From assembly GCA_014169315.1 (NCBI GenBank), contig AP022133.1:434001-498000 (forward strand): DNA of 64,000 nucleotides, written 5' to 3'. The position numbers and the translations under genes were made by a program. Each line of letters opens with the position of its first letter. Within the stretch, counting starts at the first letter, position 1. The notes under the pieces are model-generated. The model saw nothing but the letters and a program-made list of their open reading frames with translations, did not search any database and was not told where the DNA came from. This document shows, in pieces, positions 26,519-35,529 of this stretch. The DNA is from Enterobacter cloacae. GTDB lineage: Bacteria > Pseudomonadota > Gammaproteobacteria > Enterobacterales > Enterobacteriaceae.

Positions 26519-27022
26519 TTATTGATAGTGTTTTATGTTCAGATAATGCCCGATGACTTTGTCATGCAGCTCCACCGATTTTGAGAACGACAGCGACTTC
26601 CGTCCCAGCCGTGCCAGGTGCTGCCTCAGATTCAGGTTATGCCGCTCAATTCGCTGCGTATATCGCTTGCTGATTACGTGCAGCTTTCCCTTCAGGCGGG
26701 ATTCATACAGCGGCCAGCCATCCGTCATCCATATCACCACGTCAAAGGGTGACAGCAGGCTCATAAGACGCTCCAGCGTCGCCATAGTGCGTTCACCGAA
26801 TACGTGCGCAACAACCGTCTTCCGGAGCCTGTCATACGCGTAAAACAGCCAGCGCTGGCGCGATTTAGCCCCGACATAGCCCCACTGTTCGTCCATTTCC
26901 GCGCAGACGATGACGTCACTGCCCGGCTGTATGCGCGAGGTTACCGACTGCGGCCTGAGTTTTTTAAGTGACGTAAAATCGTGTTGAGGCCAACGCCCAT
27001 AATGCGTGCACTGGCGCGACAT
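26519..27022 (-). CDS. insB: IS1 InsB transposase part
   Basis: A 167-residue frame with the catalytic DDE part of IS1 ([23 protein letters not shown] and the terminal [18 protein letters not shown]). It is expressed as the InsAB' fusion by a -1 frameshift near the end of insA. No defect is visible. Confidence 0.95.
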   Translation of the reverse strand: MSRQCTHYGRWPQHDFTSLKKLRPQSVTSRIQPGSDVIVCAEMDEQWGYVGAKSRQRWLFYAYDRLRKTVVAHVFGERTMATLERLMSLLSPFDVVIWMTDGWPLYESRLKGKLHVISKRYTQRIERHNLNLRQHLARLGRKSLSFSKSVELHDKVIGHYLNIKHYQ

Positions 27023-27216
27023 CCGACGCCATTCATGGCCATATCAATGATTTTCTGGTGCGTACCGGGCTGAGAGGCGGTGTAAGTGAACTGTAGTTGC
27101 CATGTTTTACGGCAGTGAGAGCAGAGATAGCGCTGATGTCCGGCGGTGCTTTTGCCGTTACGCACCACGCCTTCAGTAGTGGAGCAGGAAGGACATCTGA
27201 TGGAAATGGAAGCCAC
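26941..27216 (-). CDS. insA: IS1 InsA regulator
   Basis: A 91-residue zinc-finger and HTH protein ([10 protein letters not shown] and CSHCRKTW) that binds IS1 ends and represses transposition, and forms the N-terminus of the InsAB' transposase. It is full length. Confidence 0.95.
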   Translation of the reverse strand: MASISIRCPSCSTTEGVVRNGKSTAGHQRYLCSHCRKTWQLQFTYTASQPGTHQKIIDMAMNGVGCRASARIMGVGLNTILRHLKNSGRSR

Positions 27217-28000
27217 GCAAGCACCTTAAAATCACCATCATACACTAAATCAGTAAGTTGGCAGCATTACCAAGGATACGGTATGTTCCCAGTAGGTATC
27301 GTCGCCAGTGCCCTGGTCAACACCGTCCTGATAGCGGAAGCGTGGGTTATAGGACATACCGAATTTACCGATATTATAAGCGAACCAGAGATCGAACTGA
27401 TGTGATTCACGGCGTGTATAACCGCTACCGTCTAATTCTCTGTCGCTGTGTGCATCATTAACGGTGTTATAGCGGTAACGTGCGGAGAGGTTCAGACCAT
27501 TATCGAATGATTTCCAGCCCTGAATAAAGGGACGATAATGGGTATTACTGGCTGTGAATACGGTGACCAGACCGGGAGCCACGGCATAACCATTACCCAA
27601 ATCAAAGCGCCAGCGAGTTTCTATTTCCTGAGCCGCTTCTGTTACCCCTTTATCATCAGAGTTGTATCTGTCGGTATCACCAAAAAAGGTGTCATTGTGG
27701 TTCTGTGCGGCTTCAACGGAGAAATAAAAACCGTTATCTGCCTGATGCATAACCTTAATACGGGAATCATTAACATCAGAACTGGTGTTATGACCAAAAC
27801 GAAGATCTACAGACGTATTTCCACACCATCCCTGACCACTAATAAGCAACGCACTCATACAACTTGCTTTAATAATTAAATTCTTCATGATGTCCTGCCG
27901 ATGTTATTAATATTGACAGTGACATTTTTATTTTAATTATTACGATCTGTAAAAGTTATTGTCATACATTCAGCGTATCGTTATACACTTTAAATAACAA

Positions 28001-28028
28001 AGAGATACAAAGTCCTTTTTGTATCTCT
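28001..28028 (-). terminator. Terminator of treC
   Basis: AGAGATACAAA (28001-28011) pairs with TTTGTATCTCT (28018-28028) in an 11-bp stem, 9 bases past the treC stop codon. The rest of 27889-28036 is AT-rich and should hold the porin promoter. Confidence 0.7.
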
Positions 28029-28036
28029 TGTGGTTT

Positions 28037-29692
28037 TTAAGCTTGTTGCCACCACACTGCTTCAAACGGCCGTAGCGTCATTGCTTGTGGGCAGTTAGCC
28101 GTCTCTCCGTAATTGCTGATCATCACCTGCCAGTCGCCACTGACGGCTTCTGGTCGCCATTCCTGGCACTCCCGGCTGAGGTTGGCAACCACCACCAGGG
28201 TTTGCCCCTGCCACTGGCGGCGGTAGCACCACAGGGAAGGGTGCTCAGGTAGCAGATCCTGATAATCTCCCCACGTCAGTACCGGCAGGGTTTTGCGTAG
28301 CGCAATAAGCGACTGATAGGTGTAAAACACCGAGTCAGGATCGTCCAGCGCCGCGCGGGCGTTCACGGTTTCGTAATTATCGCAGACACCAATCCACGGC
28401 TCTCCCTCAGTGAAGCCCGCATTGTGCGAGGCATCCCACTGCATCGGCGTGCGGCCATTATCGCGGGACTTGCTCGCCAGAATGGCCAGTAATTCCTCAG
28501 GATCACGACCTTTTTCCCGCAGTTCGGCGAACATGTTCAGGCTTTCCACATCGCGGTAATCGGTAATGCGGGTGAAGTGCGGGTTGGTCATGCCCAGCTC
28601 TTCGCCCTGGTAAATATACGGCGTACCCTGCATCCCGTGCAGCACCATGCCGAGCATCTTCGCGGCCTGGGTACGGTATTCCCCTTCGTCACCAAAGCGC
28701 GAGACGATGCGCGGCTGATCGTGGTTACACCAGAACAGCGCATTCCAGGCTTTATTGTGCATACCCTGTTGCCAGTGGCGGAAGAGGGTTTTCAGCGCCA
28801 CGTAGTCCGGCTCTGCTTTCGTCCACTTTTCACCGCCGGGGTAATCAACCTTCAGGTGGTGGAAGTTAAAGGTCATCGACAGCTCGCGCCCGTCCAGTGA
28901 CGCGTATTGCTGGCAGTTTTCCAGCGAGGTTGAAGACATCTCACCCACCGTCATCAGGTGACGCGGGGTAAAGACGTCGCGGCTCATCTCCTGCAAATAC
29001 TCGTGAATACGCGGCCCGTCGGTGTAGAAACGACGGCCATCACCTGCGTTGTCATTCGGGAAATCCTGGTCTTTGGAGATCAGGTTAATCACGTCGAGAC
29101 GTAAACCGTCGACACCGCGATCGGCCCAGAACTCGCAGACCTTTTTCAGCTCTGCACGTACGGCCGGGTTTTCCCAGTTGAGATCGGCCTGCTCAGGTGC
29201 GAACAAGTGCAGATAATACTGCTCGCTTTCGGCGTGCCAGTCCCAGGCGTTGCCACCAAATTTGGAGCGCCAGTTGTTGGGACGCTGTTCTGGTGTACCG
29301 TCCCGCCAGATATAAAACTGGCGGTACGGGCTCTCTTTTTTCAGCGATTCGCGGAACCAGGCGTGCTGCGTCGAGGTATGGTTGAACACCATATCCAGCA
29401 CGATGCGAATACCGCGTGCGTGCGCCTGGGCGACCAGCTCGTCAAAGTCATCCAGCGTACCGTAGGCCGGGTCGATGGCGATGTAGTTCGCCACGTCGTA
29501 ACCGTTATCTATCTGCGGGGAGATATAAAACGGTGTCAGCCAGATGGCGTCGATCCCAAGCGTTTTCAGATAGTCCAGGCGCTGCGTCACGCCGCGTAAA
29601 TCGCCGGTGCCGCGCCCGGTGGTGTCCTGGAAACTCTTTGGGTAGATCTGATAGATGACACCGTTCTGCCACCACTGAGGAAGGGTATTCAT
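28037..29692 (-). CDS. treC: Trehalose-6-phosphate hydrolase
   Basis: A GH13 enzyme that splits trehalose-6-phosphate to glucose and glucose-6-phosphate in the cytoplasm. It is 551 residues from the ATG at 29692, with the catalytic Asp in DGLRLDVINL, Glu in TVGEMSS and Asp in FWCNHDQPR regions. It is the second gene of treBC, 51 bases after treB. Confidence 0.97.
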   Translation of the reverse strand: MNTLPQWWQNGVIYQIYPKSFQDTTGRGTGDLRGVTQRLDYLKTLGIDAIWLTPFYISPQIDNGYDVANYIAIDPAYGTLDDFDELVAQAHARGIRIVLDMVFNHTSTQHAWFRESLKKESPYRQFYIWRDGTPEQRPNNWRSKFGGNAWDWHAESEQYYLHLFAPEQADLNWENPAVRAELKKVCEFWADRGVDGLRLDVINLISKDQDFPNDNAGDGRRFYTDGPRIHEYLQEMSRDVFTPRHLMTVGEMSSTSLENCQQYASLDGRELSMTFNFHHLKVDYPGGEKWTKAEPDYVALKTLFRHWQQGMHNKAWNALFWCNHDQPRIVSRFGDEGEYRTQAAKMLGMVLHGMQGTPYIYQGEELGMTNPHFTRITDYRDVESLNMFAELREKGRDPEELLAILASKSRDNGRTPMQWDASHNAGFTEGEPWIGVCDNYETVNARAALDDPDSVFYTYQSLIALRKTLPVLTWGDYQDLLPEHPSLWCYRRQWQGQTLVVVANLSRECQEWRPEAVSGDWQVMISNYGETANCPQAMTLRPFEAVWWQQA

Positions 29693-29743
29693 AGTACGTT
29701 CCTGCAAATGCGAAGGGGCGCAACTGCGCCCCGAAAGATGAAG

Positions 29744-31165
29744 TTAAACAATCTGCAGCGAGCCCTGACGGAACTTACGCTGGTAAACCACGGTAGTGAG
29801 CGCCATTGGGACGATAATCGCGATGGCCATCGCCAGGGCAAACACCTGCCAGTAGGTCGGCTGAATGGAGAGGATGCCCGGCAGGCCGCCAACGCCGATC
29901 CCGTTCGCCATCACACCGTTCAGGCCGCAGACCAGGCCCGCCAGACCAGAGCCGATCATCGCGCAGAGCATCGGGAAGCGGTATTTGAGGTTGATACCGT
30001 ACATCGCCGGTTCGGTCACGCCGAGGTAAGCAGAGATCGCTGCCGGCACGGAAATTTCACGTTCGTTATGCTTACGGCTGACCAGGATAATGCCAGTGAC
30101 CGCTGAAGCCTGAGCAATGTTAGACAGCGCGATGATAGGCCAGACTGGCGTACCGCCCAGGCTCTGAATCATCTGCATATCAATGGCCAGCGTTGTCTGG
30201 TGTACACCGGTAATCACCAGCGGGGCGTACAGGAAGCCGAACAGGGCAGCACCAATTGGCGCGAAGCTACCGGTCATCAGGTGACGAACCGCGAAGGCTA
30301 CACCGTCGCCGATCATGCGGCCAAACGGGCCGATAAAGGCGTGGGCAAGGAAGACCGCAATAATCAGCGAGCAAACCGGCACGACCACCAGATAGAGGTA
30401 ATCCGGCACGATGCGTTTTAAGCGGGTTTCAATAAAGCCCAGTGCCAGACCTGCCAGCAATGCCGGGATAACCTGCGCCTGATAGCCAACTTTGGCGATG
30501 GTGAACAGGCCGAAGTTCCATACTTCCGGTACCTGCTGACCAAGTAAGTAAGCGTTCATTAACTGTGGAGAGACCAGCGTAACGCCCAGTACGATACCCA
30601 GAATCGGTGTACCGCCCATTTTACGTACCGCTGACCAGCAAATACCGACCGGCAGGTAGAAGAAGATAGCTTCGCCAATCAGCCACAGGAAATCGTAAAC
30701 CGTTTTCAGTGCGGGATACATCTGCGCCAGGGTTTTGCCGTCGCTCATCGGGACATCGCCGATGACGTTGCGGAAACCTAAGATCAGGCCTCCGCTAATC
30801 AGCGCGGGCAGCAGCGGGAAGAAGATCTCCGCAAAGTGGGAAATCAGCTGCTCGTGCCATTTCATGTTCTGGCGTGCGGCTTTCTTCGCCTGCTCTTTAT
30901 CGGCAGAAGAGTGCCCGGTGGTTGCGAGCAGAGCCTGATAGTAATCGCTCACTTCAGTGCCGATAACGACCTGGAACTGCCCGGCGTTGGTAAAGCAACC
31001 TTTCACCATTGAAAGCTCTTCAATGGCTTTTGGGTTGGCTTTGGCCGGGTCGTTCAGCACAAAGCGCAGGCGGGTAATGCAATGGCTGACGGTCGCAATG
31101 TTTTCACGGCCGCCGACCAGGACGATCAGCTGATCGATATCTGCTTGTTTGACTTTACTCATCAT
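29744..31165 (-). CDS. treB: PTS trehalose-specific IIBC permease
   Basis: A 473-residue permease with an N-terminal glucose-type IIB domain (phospho-Cys in TVSHCITRLRF, about residue 28) and an IIC domain of about ten helices. It imports trehalose as trehalose-6-phosphate, using the general glucose IIA protein. Length and sequence follow E. coli TreB closely. Confidence 0.97.
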   Translation of the reverse strand: MMSKVKQADIDQLIVLVGGRENIATVSHCITRLRFVLNDPAKANPKAIEELSMVKGCFTNAGQFQVVIGTEVSDYYQALLATTGHSSADKEQAKKAARQNMKWHEQLISHFAEIFFPLLPALISGGLILGFRNVIGDVPMSDGKTLAQMYPALKTVYDFLWLIGEAIFFYLPVGICWSAVRKMGGTPILGIVLGVTLVSPQLMNAYLLGQQVPEVWNFGLFTIAKVGYQAQVIPALLAGLALGFIETRLKRIVPDYLYLVVVPVCSLIIAVFLAHAFIGPFGRMIGDGVAFAVRHLMTGSFAPIGAALFGFLYAPLVITGVHQTTLAIDMQMIQSLGGTPVWPIIALSNIAQASAVTGIILVSRKHNEREISVPAAISAYLGVTEPAMYGINLKYRFPMLCAMIGSGLAGLVCGLNGVMANGIGVGGLPGILSIQPTYWQVFALAMAIAIIVPMALTTVVYQRKFRQGSLQIV

Positions 31166-31239
31166 GAAACCTCATGACAGATGGAGAGGGGTGTAATGAC
31201 CTGAGCGCAAGCCTACTCCTTCCGCGTGATGGCGAAAAT

Positions 31240-31251
31240 GGGAACGTTCCC
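31240..31251. promoter_or_regulatory. TreR operator palindrome
   Basis: GGGAACGTTCCC is a perfect 12-base palindrome of the LacI-family type (central CG), 75 bases before treB, between treR and treB. The likely ligand-relieved repressor is TreR. Confidence 0.75.
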
Positions 31252-31290
31252 GAAATCAGGCGAAGATCACAATAATCCGTTTAATGGCGT

Positions 31291-32238
31291 TTATGAAAGA
31301 TGGGCTGGAATGACTATCTGACGCGGTTCCGTGCGGCCGTTGATCTGCTCGATCAACTGGGTTGCAGCCTGTCTTCCGGACTCGGCGTAACCGGGATCGA
31401 CGGTGATAATCTCAGGATGAAGGAACTTCATCAGCGGCGTGCTGCCCACGCTGGCGACCTGTAAATCGTCGATACGGTGTTCCTGCAGGTATTTACTCGC
31501 GCCCAGCGCCAGGGTATCCGTGGCGCACACCAGCGCGGTGGTCTGTGGGGTTAGCACGCTGGCGACCTGCTCGTAACCCTGCTTCATGCCCAGCCCTGGC
31601 AGGGAGGCCACGGCAGAGAGGTTGTGCTTTTTGCAAAATGCCAGGTACGCTTCATGACGACGTTTGCCGGTGGTGACGTCTGCGTGCGGTACGCCAAGGA
31701 AACTGATGTGGCGATGACCCGCATCGTACAGGCGCTGCATCAGGGTAATAATTGCGCCCTCGTCGTCGTAGCAGACAGACGCAAATCCGCTGGCATCGCG
31801 CGCCAGCAGTACCAGTGAGGGTTGCCACGGTTTCAGCATCTCTTCCTGAATGCCGGTAAAACCAAACAGCACCACGCCATCAATGTTGCGGCGCTGGAGC
31901 ATGCCCAGATGCTCTTCAACCATTTGCGGGGAGAACTGGCTCTCCATCATGATCGGGTCATACCCCTGCTCGTAAAAAGCGGGGAGCATGGTCTGAACGG
32001 CCAGGTTTTCCGAGAGTGAGTCCAGGCGCGAGACAATAATGGCGACCACTTTGTCACTCTGCCCACGCATGGCGCGTGCAGAGCGGGACGGGGAAAAGCC
32101 GTGCTGATTCATCACCGCCTCGACGCGTTCGCGCGTGCGTTCGCTGACACCACTTTCGTTGTTCAGCACGCGCGACACGGTGGATTTCCCCACGCCGCTT
32201 AAACGCGCGATGTCTTTAATCGTAAGGCGGTTCTGCAT
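31291..32238 (-). CDS. treR: Trehalose operon repressor, LacI family
   Basis: A 315-residue repressor with an N-terminal HTH (TIKDIARLSGVGKSTVSRVL) and a periplasmic-binding-type effector domain that senses trehalose-6-phosphate. It lies upstream of treBC in the same orientation, with its own promoter next to that of mgtA. Confidence 0.95.
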   Translation of the reverse strand: MQNRLTIKDIARLSGVGKSTVSRVLNNESGVSERTRERVEAVMNQHGFSPSRSARAMRGQSDKVVAIIVSRLDSLSENLAVQTMLPAFYEQGYDPIMMESQFSPQMVEEHLGMLQRRNIDGVVLFGFTGIQEEMLKPWQPSLVLLARDASGFASVCYDDEGAIITLMQRLYDAGHRHISFLGVPHADVTTGKRRHEAYLAFCKKHNLSAVASLPGLGMKQGYEQVASVLTPQTTALVCATDTLALGASKYLQEHRIDDLQVASVGSTPLMKFLHPEIITVDPGYAESGRQAATQLIEQINGRTEPRQIVIPAHLS

Positions 32239-32316
32239 GCTGTATTCCCTGTAACAACGACAAAGTAGTGAATCAAGCCTTAATGCTATAGCGTGATTTC
32301 GCTATGGGCAAAGTCT

Positions 32317-32351
32317 GGTTTACGTTTGGTTTATTTGCGTGGTGCTATAAT
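32317..32351 (+). promoter_or_regulatory. mgtA promoter with PhoP box
   Basis: Direct repeats GGTTTA (32317-32322) and GGTTTA (32328-32333) separated by five bases are a perfect PhoP box, 12 bases before the -10 TATAAT (32346-32351). This spacing is that of PhoP-activated promoters lacking a good -35, so low magnesium should induce it. Confidence 0.92.
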
Positions 32352-32430
32352 ACCGCCCGAATGGTCACAAACGGTATGGTTAAATCCTTATACTGCGCGG
32401 CGACACCCTCATTTACTTACCGGAGGTTAC

Positions 32431-32484
32431 ATGGATCCCGATCCCACATCTCTCCTGAACGGGAGAATACGTTCTTTCCGGTAA
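32431..32484 (+). CDS. mgtL: mgtA leader peptide MgtL
   Basis: A 17-codon ORF reading MDPDPTSLLNGRIRSFR, after CGGAGG. The start MDPDP with alternating acidic and Pro codons matches MgtL, whose translation destabilises the ribosome at low Mg and couples proline and Mg levels to read-through into mgtA. The leader as a whole runs from about 32358 to 32619. Confidence 0.88.
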   Translation: MDPDPTSLLNGRIRSFR

Positions 32485-32619
32485 GCCAGCCTTAAGCTGT
32501 CTCACCGGCGTGAGGCAGCAACGTCCAGACGTTCCTGCTTAAAAAAATAGAGTGCCTGTCAGGTACGGCTTTGCCACGCCTGCAGGAAATACTGTGTCCG
32601 CATTTGCGGATGCGGGGGA

Positions 32620-35334
32620 ATGACTATGCTGAAAAATATCACCCGGCAGTTGCAAGCGCTGCTGGGCCGCCACCTGCCTCGTCGCCTGACTGAGCGCGAC
32701 CCACTGCCTAACGCCAAAAACATCGCGGGGGCGGCCATTCCCGCCAGCCTGGCAGAACACTGCCTGAACGTGGCGGCGATGGATGAAAACGAAGTCTGGC
32801 GTGCCTTTGGTGGTCATCCGGAAGGGCTGAACGCGGCGGAAGTGGAAAAAATCCGCGCGGTACATGGCGACAACCAAATTCCGGCGCAAAAGCCTGCCCC
32901 ATGGTGGGTTCACCTGTGGGCCTGCTACCGCAACCCGTTCAACCTGCTGCTGACGGTGCTGGGCATTATTTCCTACGCCACTGAAGACCTGTTTGCCGCA
33001 GGCGTGATCGCCCTGATGGTGGGGATCTCCACCATGCTGAACTTTATTCAGGAAGCCCGCTCCACCAAAGCGGCGGATGCCCTGAAAGCGATGGTCAGCA
33101 ACACGGCGACCGTCTCCCGTGTGATTAACGATCTGGGTGAAAATGCCTGGGTTGAGCTGCCCATCGACCAGCTGGTACCGGGCGATCTGGTTAAACTCGC
33201 GGCCGGGGATATGATCCCGGCTGACTTACGTATCATCCAGGCGCGCGACCTGTTTGTGGCGCAGGCCTCGCTGACCGGTGAATCTCTGCCGGTTGAAAAG
33301 GTGGCGCGAACCCGCGACCCACAGCAAATGAACCCACTCGAGTGCGACACCCTGTGCTTTATGGGCACCACGGTGGTGAGCGGCACGGCGCAGGCAATTG
33401 TGACCGCCACCGGGGGCAACACCTGGTTTGGGCAGCTTGCCGGGCGCGTCAGCGAGCAGGAAAACGAGCCGAATGCCTTCCAGAAAGGGATTGGCCGCGT
33501 CAGCATGTTGTTGATCCGCTTTATGATGGTGATGACGCCAATTGTGCTGCTGATCAACGGCTACACCAAAGGTGACTGGTGGGAAGCGGCGCTGTTTGCG
33601 CTCTCTGTCGCCGTGGGCTTAACGCCAGAAATGCTGCCGATGATTGTCACTTCCACGCTGGCACGCGGGGCGGTAAAACTCTCTAAGCAAAAAGTGATCG
33701 TCAAACACCTGGATGCCATCCAGAACTTTGGTGCGATGGACATTCTCTGCACCGATAAAACCGGCACGCTGACCCAGGACAAAATTGTGCTGGAGAACCA
33801 TACCGATATCACCGGCAAGACCAGCGATCGCGTGCTGAACAGCGCCTGGCTGAACAGTCACTACCAGACAGGGCTGAAAAACCTGCTCGACGTCGCCGTG
33901 CTGGAAGGGGTTGATGAAGGGGTGGCCCGCACGCTCTCTGGTCGCTGGCAGAAGGTTGATGAGATCCCGTTCGACTTTGAACGCCGCCGTATGTCGGTGG
34001 TGGTGAGCGAGCAGCCGGATGTACATCAGCTGATCTGCAAAGGGGCATTGCAGGAGATCCTCAATGTCTCCACGCAAGTGCGGTATAACGACGACATTGT
34101 GCCGCTGGACGACACCATGCTGCGCCGTATCAAACGCGTCACCGATAACCTGAACCGTCAGGGGCTGCGCGTGGTGGCAGTGGCCAGCAAAATTCTGCCT
34201 GCGCGTGAAGGGGACTATCAGCGCATTGACGAATCCGATCTGATCCTTGAGGGTTACATCGCATTCCTCGATCCGCCGAAAGAGACGACTGCACCTGCGC
34301 TGAAAGCGTTAAAAGCGAGCGGTATTACCGTAAAAATCCTCACCGGCGACAGCGAGCTGGTGGCTGCTAAAGTGTGTCACGAAGTGGGGCTGGATGCAGG
34401 TGACGTGGTGGTGGGGAGCGACATCGAGAACCTTTCCGACGACGACCTGGCAACACTGGCGCAGCGCACCACGCTGTTTGCCCGCCTGACGCCGATGCAT
34501 AAAGAGCGCATCGTGACGCTGCTGCGCCGCGAGGGGCACGTAGTGGGCTTTATGGGTGACGGCATCAACGATGCGCCTGCGCTGCGTGCGGCAGACATTG
34601 GCATCTCCGTTGACGGCGCGGTGGATATCGCCCGTGAAGCGGCGGATATCATCCTGCTGGAAAAGAGCCTGATGGTGCTGGAAGAGGGCGTTATCGAAGG
34701 ACGTCGTACCTTTGCTAACATGCTGAAGTACATTAAAATGACCGCCAGCTCTAACTTCGGTAACGTCTTCAGCGTGCTGGTGGCGAGCGCGTTCCTGCCG
34801 TTCCTGCCGATGTTGCCGCTGCACCTGCTGATCCAGAACCTGATGTACGATGTCTCTCAGGTGGCGATCCCGTTTGATAACGTGGACGACGAGCAGATCC
34901 AGAAGCCGCAGCGCTGGAACCCGTCCGATCTGGGCCGTTTCATGCTGTTCTTTGGCCCGATCAGCTCCATCTTTGACATTCTGACTTTCTGCCTGATGTG
35001 GTTTGTGTTCCACGCCAACACGCCTGAGCATCAGACACTGTTCCAGTCCGGCTGGTTCGTGGTCGGGTTGCTGTCACAAACGTTGATTGTGCATATGATC
35101 CGCACGCGCCGCATTCCGTTTATTCAGAGCCGCGCCGCGTGGCCACTGATTATCATGACGGGGATTGTGATGCTGCTCGGTATTGCGCTGCCGTTCTCAC
35201 CGCTGGCAAGCTACCTGCAGCTCCAGGCGCTGCCGCTGAGCTACTTCCCGTGGCTGGTGGCGATCCTCGCCGGTTACATGGTGCTGACGCAGATGGTGAA
35301 AGGGTTCTATAGCCGTCGATACGGGTGGCAGTAA
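32620..35334 (+). CDS. mgtA: Magnesium-importing P-type ATPase
   Basis: A 904-residue inner-membrane P3B-type ATPase that imports Mg. The phosphorylated Asp is in ILCTDKTGTLT, the nucleotide hinge is GFMGDGINDAPALR and the TGES actuator motif is in LTGESLPVEK. About ten membrane helices are present. The start at 32620 (MTMLKN) may be replaced by the ATG two codons later. It is controlled through the PhoP box and leader upstream. Confidence 0.97.
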   Translation: MTMLKNITRQLQALLGRHLPRRLTERDPLPNAKNIAGAAIPASLAEHCLNVAAMDENEVWRAFGGHPEGLNAAEVEKIRAVHGDNQIPAQKPAPWWVHLWACYRNPFNLLLTVLGIISYATEDLFAAGVIALMVGISTMLNFIQEARSTKAADALKAMVSNTATVSRVINDLGENAWVELPIDQLVPGDLVKLAAGDMIPADLRIIQARDLFVAQASLTGESLPVEKVARTRDPQQMNPLECDTLCFMGTTVVSGTAQAIVTATGGNTWFGQLAGRVSEQENEPNAFQKGIGRVSMLLIRFMMVMTPIVLLINGYTKGDWWEAALFALSVAVGLTPEMLPMIVTSTLARGAVKLSKQKVIVKHLDAIQNFGAMDILCTDKTGTLTQDKIVLENHTDITGKTSDRVLNSAWLNSHYQTGLKNLLDVAVLEGVDEGVARTLSGRWQKVDEIPFDFERRRMSVVVSEQPDVHQLICKGALQEILNVSTQVRYNDDIVPLDDTMLRRIKRVTDNLNRQGLRVVAVASKILPAREGDYQRIDESDLILEGYIAFLDPPKETTAPALKALKASGITVKILTGDSELVAAKVCHEVGLDAGDVVVGSDIENLSDDDLATLAQRTTLFARLTPMHKERIVTLLRREGHVVGFMGDGINDAPALRAADIGISVDGAVDIAREAADIILLEKSLMVLEEGVIEGRRTFANMLKYIKMTASSNFGNVFSVLVASAFLPFLPMLPLHLLIQNLMYDVSQVAIPFDNVDDEQIQKPQRWNPSDLGRFMLFFGPISSIFDILTFCLMWFVFHANTPEHQTLFQSGWFVVGLLSQTLIVHMIRTRRIPFIQSRAAWPLIIMTGIVMLLGIALPFSPLASYLQLQALPLSYFPWLVAILAGYMVLTQMVKGFYSRRYGWQ

Positions 35335-35344
35335 AAACACCTTA

Positions 35345-35408
35345 CCCCTCACCCTAACCCTCTCCCCGGACCGTACACCCCAAAGGGGAGAGGGACGGGG
35401 TGAGGGGG
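35345..35408 (+). repeat. CCCTCACCC-type palindromic repeat, copy 4
   Basis: Begins CCCCTCACCCTAACCCTC and ends AGAGGGACGGGGTGAGGGGG around an interrupted centre. It follows the mgtA stop by 10 bases and may serve as the mRNA 3' end. Confidence 0.82.
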
Positions 35409-35529
35409 CTGGCTTTCCTCCCAAATTCAACAACCTGTGATCCTCGTCATGCCGTTTGCTTGACGACAAATTGTACGCATGTTAACAGAATGTTTTGCCT
35501 TACTTTGGCCCGTCAGATAAGGAACATTC

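Larger units (their letters stand above)
26504..27271 (-). mobile_element. IS1 insertion sequence, complete
   Basis: Exactly 768 bases, with IS1 ends GGTAATGACTCCAACTTA and, inverted, GGTAATGCTGCCAACTTA. It is flanked by an 8-base target duplication AAGGATAC (26496-26503 and 27272-27279). insA and insB are both intact. It lies in the porin gene in the same orientation as the porin. Confidence 0.97.
26366..27888 (-). pseudogene. KdgM-family outer-membrane porin, interrupted by IS1
   Basis: The N-terminal 205 residues (27272-27888) include a signal peptide and beta-barrel strands of an oligogalacturonate-type porin (KdgM/NanC). The C-terminal part (26366-26495) carries the last strands and ends YAIRLGVVKQL. 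Removing IS1 and one target copy gives 747 bases, in frame, for a 248-residue protein, matching the family size. So the insertion is recent and is the only visible lesion. The porin probably admitted the substrate of the neighbouring PTS locus. Confidence 0.9.
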
